DNA from: JBNKEI01 sp050288705
Lineage (GTDB): Bacteria > Myxococcota > Myxococcia > Myxococcales > UBA5297
NCBI GenBank assembly: GCA_050288705.1
Contig: JBNKEI010000181.1
Span: forward strand, 1-38,922
Reading direction: 5' to 3'
DNA length: 38,922 nt
Each line of letters begins with the position of its first letter. Position 1 is the first letter of the stretch. A program made the position numbers and the translations under genes. The notes beneath the pieces were generated by a model, which saw nothing but the letters and a program-made list of their open reading frames with translations, was not told where the DNA came from and made no database searches. Positions 7,132 to 15,429 of this stretch are shown in pieces.

Positions 7132-9165
7132 TTAGTTTTCCAGAACTTCTCTTATTTTGCGGGATAACTGCTTCATATTGAATGGTTTTTGAATAAACCC
7201 CTTGCACCCGCGCCGTAATATCGCGGCGGCTTCTCCGTCAACACTATACCCGCTGGAGAGCAGTACTTTCGCTTGGGGATTGATTTGCCTAATCTGATCA
7301 AACACCTTTCCCCCGCCGCATTGCGGCATGATCAAATCAAGAATTACTAAATCGATTAACTGAAAACTATTCTGGTAAATCTGACTAGCTTCCTCTGCAG
7401 ATACTGCTACTATTACTTTATATCCCAACATGCCCAGCATTTGTAGACCTACATCACGAATCATTTTTTCATCATCGATAAATAATATTGTTTCTGTTCC
7501 ACACACTATTTGGTCAGGAATTACTTTTTTCTCTTCCACTTTTTTTTCAGTTGCCGGCAAAAATATTGTGAATGTTGTACCCTGATTAATTTCACTACTC
7601 ACTTCAATGCTACCCCCATGGTTTTTTATAATACCATACGCAGAAGCAAGCCCCAAACCAGTACCTTTTCCAACCCCTTTAGTAGTAAAAAATGGTTCAA
7701 ATATCTTTGGCAATAAGTCTTTATCTATGCCAATGCCGGTATCGGCAACTGTCATTTTGATATATCGGCGTTGAGAGAAATTTTCTGTCCGCACACTGCC
7801 GTTGTCCAGTATCAGGTTTTCGGTTTTTACATGTAGTTGCCCGCCGTCAGGCATTGCTTGCCAGGCATTTACATATAGATTCAACAACACCTGCTCTATC
7901 TGACCCTGATCGACTTCTACGGGCCACAGCGATTCTGCTAAATCCAGGTTAATCTCAATTTCCTTCCTGGTCCGACCAAACATATCGGCACTTTTTTTAA
8001 TTATTTTATTAATATCACTTGGCTTGATTTCATACTTACCTCTCTGTGCAAACCCTAATAATTGCTTAGTCAGTTCGGAGCCGCTCTTTATAAAATACTC
8101 CAAAACATTAATTTTCTCGAAAAACGGATGCTTACAATCTATTTGAGACAACATCAGCGAAGTGGTTCCTTGCAACCCCATGAGAAGATTGTTGAAATCA
8201 TGGGCGATGCCTCCAGCCAACATACCAATAGCTTCCATTTTATGGACCTGAAAAAGCCTGGCTTCTAGTTCTTTTTTTTCGGTAATATCGCGCAGAGTTA
8301 TTACACTGCCGGCCGGTTCACCGGTTAAGTCCCGCCAAACCGCAGCACTGACACTCACGTCGATGGTCTTACCAGATTTGGTATTTCGTCGAGTTTCAAC
8401 TGCATGCAAGCCTTCTCCGCTAATAGCCATTTCCATCAGCTTTTGAGTGTCGCCCTGGTATTCTTTTGGTACGTAGTCAACTTCTTTCAAATATATTTCG
8501 TCGATCGTCCACCCGAAAACTTTGCTAAACGCTGGATTGATATAAGTTGCTCGACCTTGCATATCATAGGCAATAATGGGGTCAGGTGAAGCCTCTAGTA
8601 CTTTACGATAACGCGCCTCGCTTTCTTTAAGAGCATGCTGAGCATTTTTTTGTTCGGTTACATTTCTGACCACTGCCAAAATTTGTTTTTCTCTCAGGGG
8701 AAGCAGACGTGCTTCATATATATTGTCTTTTTTAGCCAAACGCATTGAATATTCAATCGTTACTAATTGTTTTCCTTTGTCTAACCGCTCGATAGCATGT
8801 AAAAATTTTATGCCTACCTGGCCACGATAAACATCATAAATATTTTTACCAATCAATTTACTTGGTTGCAGCAAAAGATCATTAGTGTTGCCGGCCTTAA
8901 TATCCAGTATTTTTCCGGTATTGGTAACAATAAAAAACAAATCAGGCAAAGCCTGAAATATGGCCCGTAATTCCGAGTTGGCTTGCAACAATTCTTCTGA
9001 GCTTAACTCTAGCGAGCGCTCCAACATATTACGGTCATCATCAGATTGCACATAAGCGTTGTTTACTGCACTGATAAATGACTCTAATTCGGCAGGAATT
9101 TGCTTTGTGCTATCGAAATGCCTCTTTAACTGTCGCTTTAGCAAGCTATGCAATTTTGCGGTCAT
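7132..9165 (-). CDS. PAS-PAS hybrid histidine kinase with C-terminal receiver domain
   Basis: This 677-residue phosphorelay protein has no predicted membrane segment, so it is probably cytoplasmic. A charged N-terminal helix runs to about residue 65. Two PAS-type sensor domains follow, at about 65-172 and 180-297; the second ends with the PAC-like signature AGSVITLRDITEKKELEA. The HisKA box is GGIAHDFNN with His322. The ATPase motifs are the N box (NLYVNAWQAM, 429-438), G1 (ADTGIGI, Asp475), F (FEPFF, 489-493) and G2 (GKGTGLGL, 499-506). A receiver domain spans about 557-675, with acidic residues Asp564-Asp565, phospho-acceptor Asp610 and Lys660. The C-terminal receiver resembles hybrid kinases that pass phosphate on to a separate protein, none of which lies nearby. 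It overlaps the upstream FIST gene by 4 bp, so FIST and kinase are co-translated. Confidence 0.93.
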   Translation of the reverse strand: MTAKLHSLLKRQLKRHFDSTKQIPAELESFISAVNNAYVQSDDDRNMLERSLELSSEELLQANSELRAIFQALPDLFFIVTNTGKILDIKAGNTNDLLLQPSKLIGKNIYDVYRGQVGIKFLHAIERLDKGKQLVTIEYSMRLAKKDNIYEARLLPLREKQILAVVRNVTEQKNAQHALKESEARYRKVLEASPDPIIAYDMQGRATYINPAFSKVFGWTIDEIYLKEVDYVPKEYQGDTQKLMEMAISGEGLHAVETRRNTKSGKTIDVSVSAAVWRDLTGEPAGSVITLRDITEKKELEARLFQVHKMEAIGMLAGGIAHDFNNLLMGLQGTTSLMLSQIDCKHPFFEKINVLEYFIKSGSELTKQLLGFAQRGKYEIKPSDINKIIKKSADMFGRTRKEIEINLDLAESLWPVEVDQGQIEQVLLNLYVNAWQAMPDGGQLHVKTENLILDNGSVRTENFSQRRYIKMTVADTGIGIDKDLLPKIFEPFFTTKGVGKGTGLGLASAYGIIKNHGGSIEVSSEINQGTTFTIFLPATEKKVEEKKVIPDQIVCGTETILFIDDEKMIRDVGLQMLGMLGYKVIVAVSAEEASQIYQNSFQLIDLVILDLIMPQCGGGKVFDQIRQINPQAKVLLSSGYSVDGEAAAILRRGCKGFIQKPFNMKQLSRKIREVLEN

Positions 9166-10316
9166 ACTTCCAAAAATGTGGTAATAGTCATAGTTTGATT
9201 ATGAAGCGCGCAACCAGCTCCTGGTTTAAACGGAGATATTTCTCCGTATGAATAAAAACCGGTGAGCACTGTTTTATCGCCAAATACTTCCCGCACCGAT
9301 TCAATTTCTTCTTCTACTCTTTGTCTTAAAACCATTTTTCGACCCACGCAACTAATGAGAATTGCCAAATCTGGCTCAACAGAACCAATTGCCTGATAAC
9401 TAATTCTAGCAGCCCCCACGGCTCCGTCGATAAGTCTCTCCGAATTGGCTTTCATAAGGCGCGCATACATACCCTCGGGAACATCACCTGCAAAGGTCAT
9501 GCATTGTTTTTGTTCGTCTACGGCAAGAATAGTGCGAACTAAACCCGTTGACCCTTCTTTTGCGCGAATACTTAGTGGATATAATAAGCCGGTAGCCGGC
9601 AATCCCTTGGCATGTTCTCCCAAGTAACGCTTATAAAGCTCTAAAGCTGACCTGCCGTCTAGTTCAAATAAAACATTACCCTCTGAACGAGTAATCAGAC
9701 GTTCAGGTCCAAAAGGGTCCCACCCACCAAGGGAACCAAAACCAACCTGCAACCGCTTTCCATAAAACCCCAGAGCAGCCACGGTTCGGGTATCACAAAT
9801 ACCATTCCAGAGAACCACGGTTTCTTTAAATCGCTCACCATCACCAGCCAGGCCGCCGGTCACCGTTACCTGCGGAGGAAGAGCGCTAACTAAGCCATTC
9901 ACCAGGCTATCAGCATTAATCGCCAGATCACTATTGGACAGTACCAATACATGGGTCAAACCATCCACAGCAAGCATTTTGCCTAGATTGTGACCAGCAT
10001 GAAAACTTGACTTGAATCCCTCTAGGCCAACCCAGGCGCCCTTAATAGTGGTGGACTCAAGGTAAATAGCCGAGACCACCAAAGAATCGTCGATAACTGC
10101 GGTGTCATAAATTTCGCCAGCGGTAGAGCAGCCCAAATAATGAGCATGAGGGTAGGCCCTTTTCAAGTCAGCAAGCAAATGGTGTTTTTTTATAATGGAA
10201 GTTCCCCCAAAAATTAGTACCAACTGGGCTTTATCCGCCAAGCCTCCCGGAAAATTTCCCGGCGAATACGGTTCCCATCCCTTTTGACTTGTCCAGCATG
10301 ACTGTTCAATTTTCAC
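9162..10316 (-). CDS. FIST-domain signal-input protein
   Basis: The 384-residue protein contains the FIST_N and FIST_C sensory domains, which are thought to bind small ligands such as amino acids and feed two-component systems. The N-terminal half has LVLIFGGTSIIKKHHLLADL and YLGCSTAGEI, the typical FIST_N start with its G-C-S-(T/S)-A/G-G motif. The C-terminal half has LAILISCVGRKMVLRQRVEE, then VLTGFYSYGEISPF, the conserved FIST_C end (S-C-x-x-R then G-x-Y-x-x-G-E-I). The start is ATG at 10316. It overlaps the PAS histidine kinase gene by 4 bp (9162-9165), so it is almost certainly that kinase's dedicated input partner. The ligand cannot be told from sequence. Confidence 0.9.
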   Translation of the reverse strand: MKIEQSCWTSQKGWEPYSPGNFPGGLADKAQLVLIFGGTSIIKKHHLLADLKRAYPHAHYLGCSTAGEIYDTAVIDDSLVVSAIYLESTTIKGAWVGLEGFKSSFHAGHNLGKMLAVDGLTHVLVLSNSDLAINADSLVNGLVSALPPQVTVTGGLAGDGERFKETVVLWNGICDTRTVAALGFYGKRLQVGFGSLGGWDPFGPERLITRSEGNVLFELDGRSALELYKRYLGEHAKGLPATGLLYPLSIRAKEGSTGLVRTILAVDEQKQCMTFAGDVPEGMYARLMKANSERLIDGAVGAARISYQAIGSVEPDLAILISCVGRKMVLRQRVEEEIESVREVFGDKTVLTGFYSYGEISPFKPGAGCALHNQTMTITTFLEV

Positions 10317-10420
10317 GTATCACCTACTATTTCTTTCATCTAGTAGAACGTGCGACACGAGAACTGCCTCGGCCGTATCATGATTGCAAAGGCATTGCAA
10401 TACTCAATAATGAACAGGTT

Positions 10421-10469
10421 TGATAAGTGGTATTAATTGCTTATGCCAGCATGTGTTAACTACTTATCA
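10421..10469. promoter_or_regulatory. Inverted repeat upstream of the FIST gene
   Basis: TGATAAGT at 10421-10428 is the exact reverse complement of ACTTATCA at 10462-10469, with further partial pairing inward (GGTATTAA against TTAACT). The arms are 33 nt apart, about 105 bp upstream of the FIST start. It could be an operator, or a structure ending the efflux-pump transcript. There is no T-tract. Confidence 0.35.
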
Positions 10470-10521
10470 TCGATTCTGTATAGTTTATTAATACAAACTT
10501 AATATCGCGCCATCTGCTGGT

Positions 10522-10557
10522 GATCGCTGCCTTACTTGAGTAACTTCAAGCAGCGAT
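10522..10557 (-). terminator. Hairpin at the end of the RND pump gene
   Basis: ATCGCTGC (10523-10530) pairs with GCAGCGAT (10550-10557), with an inner partial stem, spanning the stop codon of the efflux gene at 10546. No T-run follows on the minus strand, so rho-independent termination is doubtful. Confidence 0.3.
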
Positions 10558-13500
10558 ATGACCATCGGAGTTGGATTGTGCTGACATCTGTTCCTCTGGC
10601 GTTATAGTGGCGCGACCTAGTATTCGCTCTGCAACAGCATCGATCAATTCGTAAACCACCGGAATAATTACCAAGGTCAACAAGGTGGAAGTAATAAGAC
10701 CGCCAATAACTGCAATGGCCATGGGCGCGCGTTGCTCGCTACCCTCGGATAAAGCCAACGCTACCGGAATCATTCCGGCAATCATTGCCGCGGTAGTCAT
10801 TAGAATAGGACGCAAACGTACCGGGCCGGCTGCTAATAGTGCTTCTCGTCGAGATGAGCCTCGTCGACGAAGAGTGTTAGTGTAATCAACCAATAGAATG
10901 GCATTCTTGGTTACCAATCCCATAAGCAAAATAATGCCTATTAAAGTCATTATGCTGATGGTGGAACGAGTCAGAGCAATAGCGCCTAAAGCTCCCACCA
11001 TAGAAAGCGGAAGCGACATCATAATGGTAAAGGGATGCAGAAAGCTTTCAAACTGCGCTGCCAACACCAGATAAACGATTACGATCGCCAGCACCAGAGC
11101 AAAGCCCATGTTGCGAAACGACTCGGCCATGACATCGCCTTGGCCCGTCCAGTCGGTAACCATGGTTGACGGAACCTTTTTTTCGGCCACCGCATTTAAT
11201 TCCGAAACCGCCGTGCCCAGCGCCTTGCCGCCTGTTAAGTTGGCAAAGATAGTGATTTGTCTCTGTCGATTTTGGCGGTCGATCTTTGCCGCACCCGTGC
11301 CCGAACTAATGGATACCAGGTTAGACATGGCCACCAGTTGTCCAGTAGCAGAACGAATTTTAAATGCCAGGAGATCTTCTGCGCGCTTCCGAAAAACTTC
11401 GTCGAGGCGTAGGCGAACATCATGTCTTTGACCATCAGCCGAAATTTCGCCTACCTTTTCACCTGCCATCATGGTGCGTACCGTACTGGCAATAGACACT
11501 ATCGGCACCCCCAAATCAGCAGCGCGATCACGGTCAATGTTGATGGCTACCTCGGGCTTACCACCGCGATAAGAAGTGTCTACGTCAACGTACCCCGGCT
11601 GGGTTTTCATCCAGGAAACTAGTTCATCGGTGGTCTTATTGATCTCGGCATAATTGCGACCGCGAACGTTAAATTGGACTAGCGAATTGCGGAAAGCCGC
11701 TGAGCCCCCGCCCATAGAATTAAGCGGCTCTACCGCATAATTGATATCTTGGCGATTAGTCCAAGCTGGAAACTGCTGGCGTACGTATTCAATAGCCTGA
11801 GCTTGAGTAAACTTGCGCTCCTTGCGGGCAACCAGGTTCACTTGGATTTCCGAACGATTAATCTCCGACTGCGCGGTGCCACCAATAGTGACTAGCGTAT
11901 CCTTTACGCCAGGAACTGCACGCAACTTAGTAGCAATGCTTTCAGTGAAGCTTTCATTGGCGCCCAATGATGAGCCAGTAGGCAGCTCGATTTTGACCAT
12001 GAACATAGAACGATCTTCGATGCCCATCATTTCTTTGGGGACAGTTCTGGTCAACAAAATGCTACCGACAAAAACCAAAACGGCTACCCCAATGGTCAGC
12101 CAGCGGTAATGAAGAGCGCGGTGCAAAATCTGGGAATAAACCTGTTCCACCTTATCAAGAAGACGCTCTATTCCCGCTGCAATAGGCCCTTTTTTGGCAT
12201 GGCTTCGCAGAAAGCGCGACGACAACATAGGCGTGAGCGTGAAAGCCACGAATAAAGATACGCTAACCGCAAAGGCGACGGTGAGACCGAATTGCACAAA
12301 GAAACGACCTACAATACCCTTCATGGTAGCTACCGGCACAAACACCGCTAAGATGGAGGCAGTAGTCGCCATGACTGCCAGGCCGATTTCCGCAGTGGCC
12401 TCCCTCGCCGCCTTAAAGGGAGATTTGCCCAATTCCAAGTGACGGTGAATGTTTTCAATGACCACAATGGCGTCGTCAATCAGGATGCCAATTGAAAGCG
12501 ACAAGGCAAGCATGGTCATCATGTTGAGTGTGTAGCCCATGGCCTTGATAAATGCGAAGGTGGCAATAACCGAAACCGGCAAGGCTAGGGCACTAATGAG
12601 CGTGGCACGCCAATCGTGAAGAAAGAACATGATGATTAAGATGGCTAACAAAGCGCCATACACCAGGTCGAAGGTAACATCATGAATCATGTTCTCGGTG
12701 AAAACCGAATTGTCCGCAGGAATGGCAATGGTTACCCCTGGTGGCATTTGCGGGCGTAGCTGCTCAATCATTGCCTTAACTTTGTGAGCCACATCGACGG
12801 TATTGCTTCCCGATTGCTTGCGCACCAGCATGGTAATCGATGATTTGCCATTAAATGTAGAGTAAGAGCGACGCTCCTGTGCGCCGTCTTCCACTCGGGC
12901 AATATCGCCAATGCGCACTGGGGCACCACCAGCCGCGGTAATGATGATATTTTCTAGCTCGCGCGCCGAGTATATTTGACCCCGGGTCTTAATCGCCAAT
13001 TCAGTATTGGCCAGATCAAGTCGACCTCCGGGAATCTCCACATTTTGGGCAGCAAGCATCTGTACCACGTCACTCACCGACAATTGGTAAGACTCGAGCT
13101 TACTGGGATTAATCCAGACATGAAACTCGCGTTCCTGTCCACCAACAATGTCAATGCCGCCCACCCCGTTGATAGACTGCAATTTTTGTTTGATGTTGTC
13201 CTTGGCCAACGCGGTAAGGTCGCGCTTATCCAATGGACCAGCAAGAGCCAGGCTAAGAATAGGAGCTGCATTAATGTCCACGCGCTCGACAATGGGCGGT
13301 TCAAGGTCTTTGGGTAGATTCTTCAAAGCAGCGGAAACTTTGTCGCGGACGTCCTGTACCGCCTGATCAGCCTTGCGTTCCAATTCAAACTGCAAGACTA
13401 CCAAACCTACGTTTTCCATTGAGGTGGAGCGTAGAGTCTTAATACCGTTAACCGTGCTGACTGCTTCTTCAAGCTTATCAATAACTCGCGATTCGATTGT

Positions 13501-13671
13501 TTCTGGGTCGGCGCCTGGATATACCGCGGTGATAGTGGCGATGGGAAACTCTACTTCCGGCATTTGGTCGAGAGAAATCTGAGGGTAAGCCCAGATTCCA
13601 AACACTGCCAATACAGAAACCATCACCGTCGCAAAGACGGGACGACGTATAGATACGTCTGCAAGTTTCAT
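10546..13671 (-). CDS. RND efflux transporter, HAE1/AcrB type inner-membrane pump
   Basis: At 1041 residues this is full length for the AcrB/MexB/MexF class: a proton-driven inner-membrane trimer that exports drugs, detergents or other amphiphiles through a TolC-like channel. The N-terminus MKLADVSIRRPVFATVMV is the conserved first membrane entry. The residues VYPGADPETIESRV open the porter domain. TM4 carries the proton-relay aspartates Asp399-Asp400 in GILIDDAIVVIENIHRH. TM10 has the conserved lysine in GLVTKNAILLVDYTN, and GPVRLRPILMTT is another family signature. The double Asp favours the hydrophobe-exporting HAE1 group over the heavy-metal HME group. The adaptor gene lies 40 bp upstream in the same direction. 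No outer-membrane channel gene is in the window. Confidence 0.95.
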   Translation of the reverse strand: MKLADVSIRRPVFATVMVSVLAVFGIWAYPQISLDQMPEVEFPIATITAVYPGADPETIESRVIDKLEEAVSTVNGIKTLRSTSMENVGLVVLQFELERKADQAVQDVRDKVSAALKNLPKDLEPPIVERVDINAAPILSLALAGPLDKRDLTALAKDNIKQKLQSINGVGGIDIVGGQEREFHVWINPSKLESYQLSVSDVVQMLAAQNVEIPGGRLDLANTELAIKTRGQIYSARELENIIITAAGGAPVRIGDIARVEDGAQERRSYSTFNGKSSITMLVRKQSGSNTVDVAHKVKAMIEQLRPQMPPGVTIAIPADNSVFTENMIHDVTFDLVYGALLAILIIMFFLHDWRATLISALALPVSVIATFAFIKAMGYTLNMMTMLALSLSIGILIDDAIVVIENIHRHLELGKSPFKAAREATAEIGLAVMATTASILAVFVPVATMKGIVGRFFVQFGLTVAFAVSVSLFVAFTLTPMLSSRFLRSHAKKGPIAAGIERLLDKVEQVYSQILHRALHYRWLTIGVAVLVFVGSILLTRTVPKEMMGIEDRSMFMVKIELPTGSSLGANESFTESIATKLRAVPGVKDTLVTIGGTAQSEINRSEIQVNLVARKERKFTQAQAIEYVRQQFPAWTNRQDINYAVEPLNSMGGGSAAFRNSLVQFNVRGRNYAEINKTTDELVSWMKTQPGYVDVDTSYRGGKPEVAINIDRDRAADLGVPIVSIASTVRTMMAGEKVGEISADGQRHDVRLRLDEVFRKRAEDLLAFKIRSATGQLVAMSNLVSISSGTGAAKIDRQNRQRQITIFANLTGGKALGTAVSELNAVAEKKVPSTMVTDWTGQGDVMAESFRNMGFALVLAIVIVYLVLAAQFESFLHPFTIMMSLPLSMVGALGAIALTRSTISIMTLIGIILLMGLVTKNAILLVDYTNTLRRRGSSRREALLAAGPVRLRPILMTTAAMIAGMIPVALALSEGSEQRAPMAIAVIGGLITSTLLTLVIIPVVYELIDAVAERILGRATITPEEQMSAQSNSDGHIAA

Positions 13672-13711
13672 GGCTTAAGTCCTTGTTTGGATAGCGCGGC
13701 GAGCAGTTTGT

Positions 13712-14629
13712 TTAGTGATGGCCCGGGTCATCTTGATGGGGCTGTTTATTAGATGCCAGCGTGACTTCGGCGTATAGACCAGAGCGCAGCTCGTGATTGG
13801 GGTTAGGAATCTCCACAATGGCTGTAAAGGTTCGCGTGCGCGGATCCGAGGCAGAAACTATTCGGGTAAGATTTTGGTCTATGGTTTTATCTAGCGCCGG
13901 TAAGTACACTTGCACGTTATGGCCTGCTTTGACCTTACCGAGGTCAGATGCGGGAATTTGAATACGCAAATCAATAGGATCAATTTCTTCAATTTGTATC
14001 AGCGGGGTCGCTGGAGTAAGCGAGGCATATTCCCCCTCGCTGACCAAGCGTTTTACAATAATGCCCGCAAAAGGAGCGCGTACCGTAGCATCATGCAAGG
14101 CCTTTTTGCTAATTGCCACTGCAACCTCGGCAGCCTGAAAATTGGCCATTGCCCCCTTGTACTTAGCATCCACCATGTCAAATTGGCTTTGAGAAATGGC
14201 GTTTTCATTGAGCAATGCCTTAGTGCGCTCCCACTCCAGTTTGCTTGCATCCACCTGCACCTTAGCGCCTTGCAATGCCGAGTCGGCCTGTTTAGCACGT
14301 AAAGCAAAATCCTGCGTGTCCAAACTCACTAGAGCTTGATACTTCTTCACAACGTCGCCTTCACGTACATGCACCCGCGTGACAATACTAGACACCTTCG
14401 ACGACAGCGTGCTCTTGCGATGTGCCTCGGTAGTCCCCGAGAAAAAGGGACTGCTCGAGGAGTCGTAGTTTTCGGAAGCAAATGCAGGCGCTGCAATTTG
14501 GGTTTCTCCCTCATTAGTGGCTGATTTAGGAACTTCAACAGACGGCAACTGAGCAACCTGTTCGTCACGCTTGCAAGCTGTGAGCGCGAAAAACGATAGG
14601 ACCACGCAGACGGTCGGCATGCGTATCAT
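13712..14629 (-). CDS. RND efflux periplasmic adaptor lipoprotein (membrane fusion protein)
   Basis: The chosen ATG at 14629 begins MIRMPTVCVVLSFFALTAC, a lipoprotein signal with lipobox LTAC, preceded by AAAGG at a good distance. The open frame extends upstream to 14725, but those 32 residues would bury the signal. The mature 305-residue protein has the MFP order. A biotinyl-lipoyl-like half (VTRVHVREGDVVKKYQALVS) comes first, followed by an alpha-helical hairpin (ALRAKQADSALQGAKVQVDA onward). Then come the second lipoyl half (ATVRAPFAGIIVKRLVSEGE), a beta-barrel (DPIDLRIQIPASDLGKVKAG) and the membrane-proximal part. It links the RND pump to an outer-membrane channel. It is the first gene of the pump operon, with 40 bp to the pump gene. 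Confidence 0.93.
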   Translation of the reverse strand: MIRMPTVCVVLSFFALTACKRDEQVAQLPSVEVPKSATNEGETQIAAPAFASENYDSSSSPFFSGTTEAHRKSTLSSKVSSIVTRVHVREGDVVKKYQALVSLDTQDFALRAKQADSALQGAKVQVDASKLEWERTKALLNENAISQSQFDMVDAKYKGAMANFQAAEVAVAISKKALHDATVRAPFAGIIVKRLVSEGEYASLTPATPLIQIEEIDPIDLRIQIPASDLGKVKAGHNVQVYLPALDKTIDQNLTRIVSASDPRTRTFTAIVEIPNPNHELRSGLYAEVTLASNKQPHQDDPGHH

Positions 14630-14811
14630 GGAGTTGACCTTTAATGAGGAAAGATTCAGCACGAACAGTTTGGGTTTAGACACCTTCTGTATATACGGAG
14701 AATACCTTGGCACCTGTTCAACCATGGCTTCTTTAAGCCTAGTTATCAGTCATCTGTCAAGGAGACGGTGGGGAATCATGTGAATTAACAGTTTCTCACC
14801 TTGTTGCCCGA

Positions 14812-15429
14812 TTAAGAATTGCGACACAAGGGGACAAGATATCGATAACTCAGGTTTTCGAGTTCTTCATCGTCATCGCAATATTTGGATATCTCCTTGA
14901 CTGTACGTCTACGCGCAGTACAAATTCCTGTACGGTTAAGATCACAAATTTCGATAGTTCGTTTTGCTCGCTCTTGATCATCTTTGGTAGCAGCGGGATT
15001 AGGAACAATCTTACCGTTATGAGTTTGGTACAAAAAGTAACGTTCGAAATAGTACTCGGGACCATCTGGACGTAGCATAGCTTCGTCCCATTGGTCGCGC
15101 TTAGCAGAGTTACATGCGGTGCAAATAAGAAAAAGGTTTTCCCAGTCACAGACCAATTGATAAAAACAGACGAGGCTTTTCGGCCGAAAATGGTCGATTT
15201 CCTCGCGTCCCATCTGGTCCAGCGGAAAGCCGTCGCAATAAGCGCAATGATGTTCTGTCATGCGCGACAACGCGGCTCGTACCGTGCTATACAACGATTG
15301 CCCATCGCAAGTAGGCCAACGGAAACGATGATTACTATCAAGCTCTCGCTTGGATGAGTATTCGTGCCCAATCCGAGCACTATGACGTACCAGTAAATCT
15401 GGCGCAGGCCCCCGTTTGCAGGGCTTCAC
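14812..15429 (-). CDS. ptuB: PtuB-type HNH endonuclease of a Septu defence system
   Basis: The 205-residue product is the nuclease effector of a two-gene Septu system. It has an HNH/beta-beta-alpha-metal core. A first Cys pair lies in HCAYCDG (Cys62, Cys65). The catalytic strand is EEIDHFRPKS with Asp79-His80, and the second Cys pair and Asn lie in LICTACNSAKRD (Cys103, Cys106, Asn107). This arrangement matches the TIGR02646/PtuB-type HNH family seen in Septu and in retron-associated Septu. The N-terminal part contains a conserved basic W-x-T-x-x-G-like region. Its ATG overlaps the stop of the PtuA gene by 4 bp. In known Septu systems PtuA and PtuB form one complex that cleaves nucleic acid during phage infection. 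No reverse transcriptase is present, so this is not the retron version. Confidence 0.85.
   Translation of the reverse strand: MKPCKRGPAPDLLVRHSARIGHEYSSKRELDSNHRFRWPTCDGQSLYSTVRAALSRMTEHHCAYCDGFPLDQMGREEIDHFRPKSLVCFYQLVCDWENLFLICTACNSAKRDQWDEAMLRPDGPEYYFERYFLYQTHNGKIVPNPAATKDDQERAKRTIEICDLNRTGICTARRRTVKEISKYCDDDEELENLSYRYLVPLCRNS

Noticed and set aside
10546..13671. Heavy-metal RND pump (CusA type)
   Set aside because: TM4 has the double Asp of drug-type pumps, and no metal-binding Met cluster was noticed.
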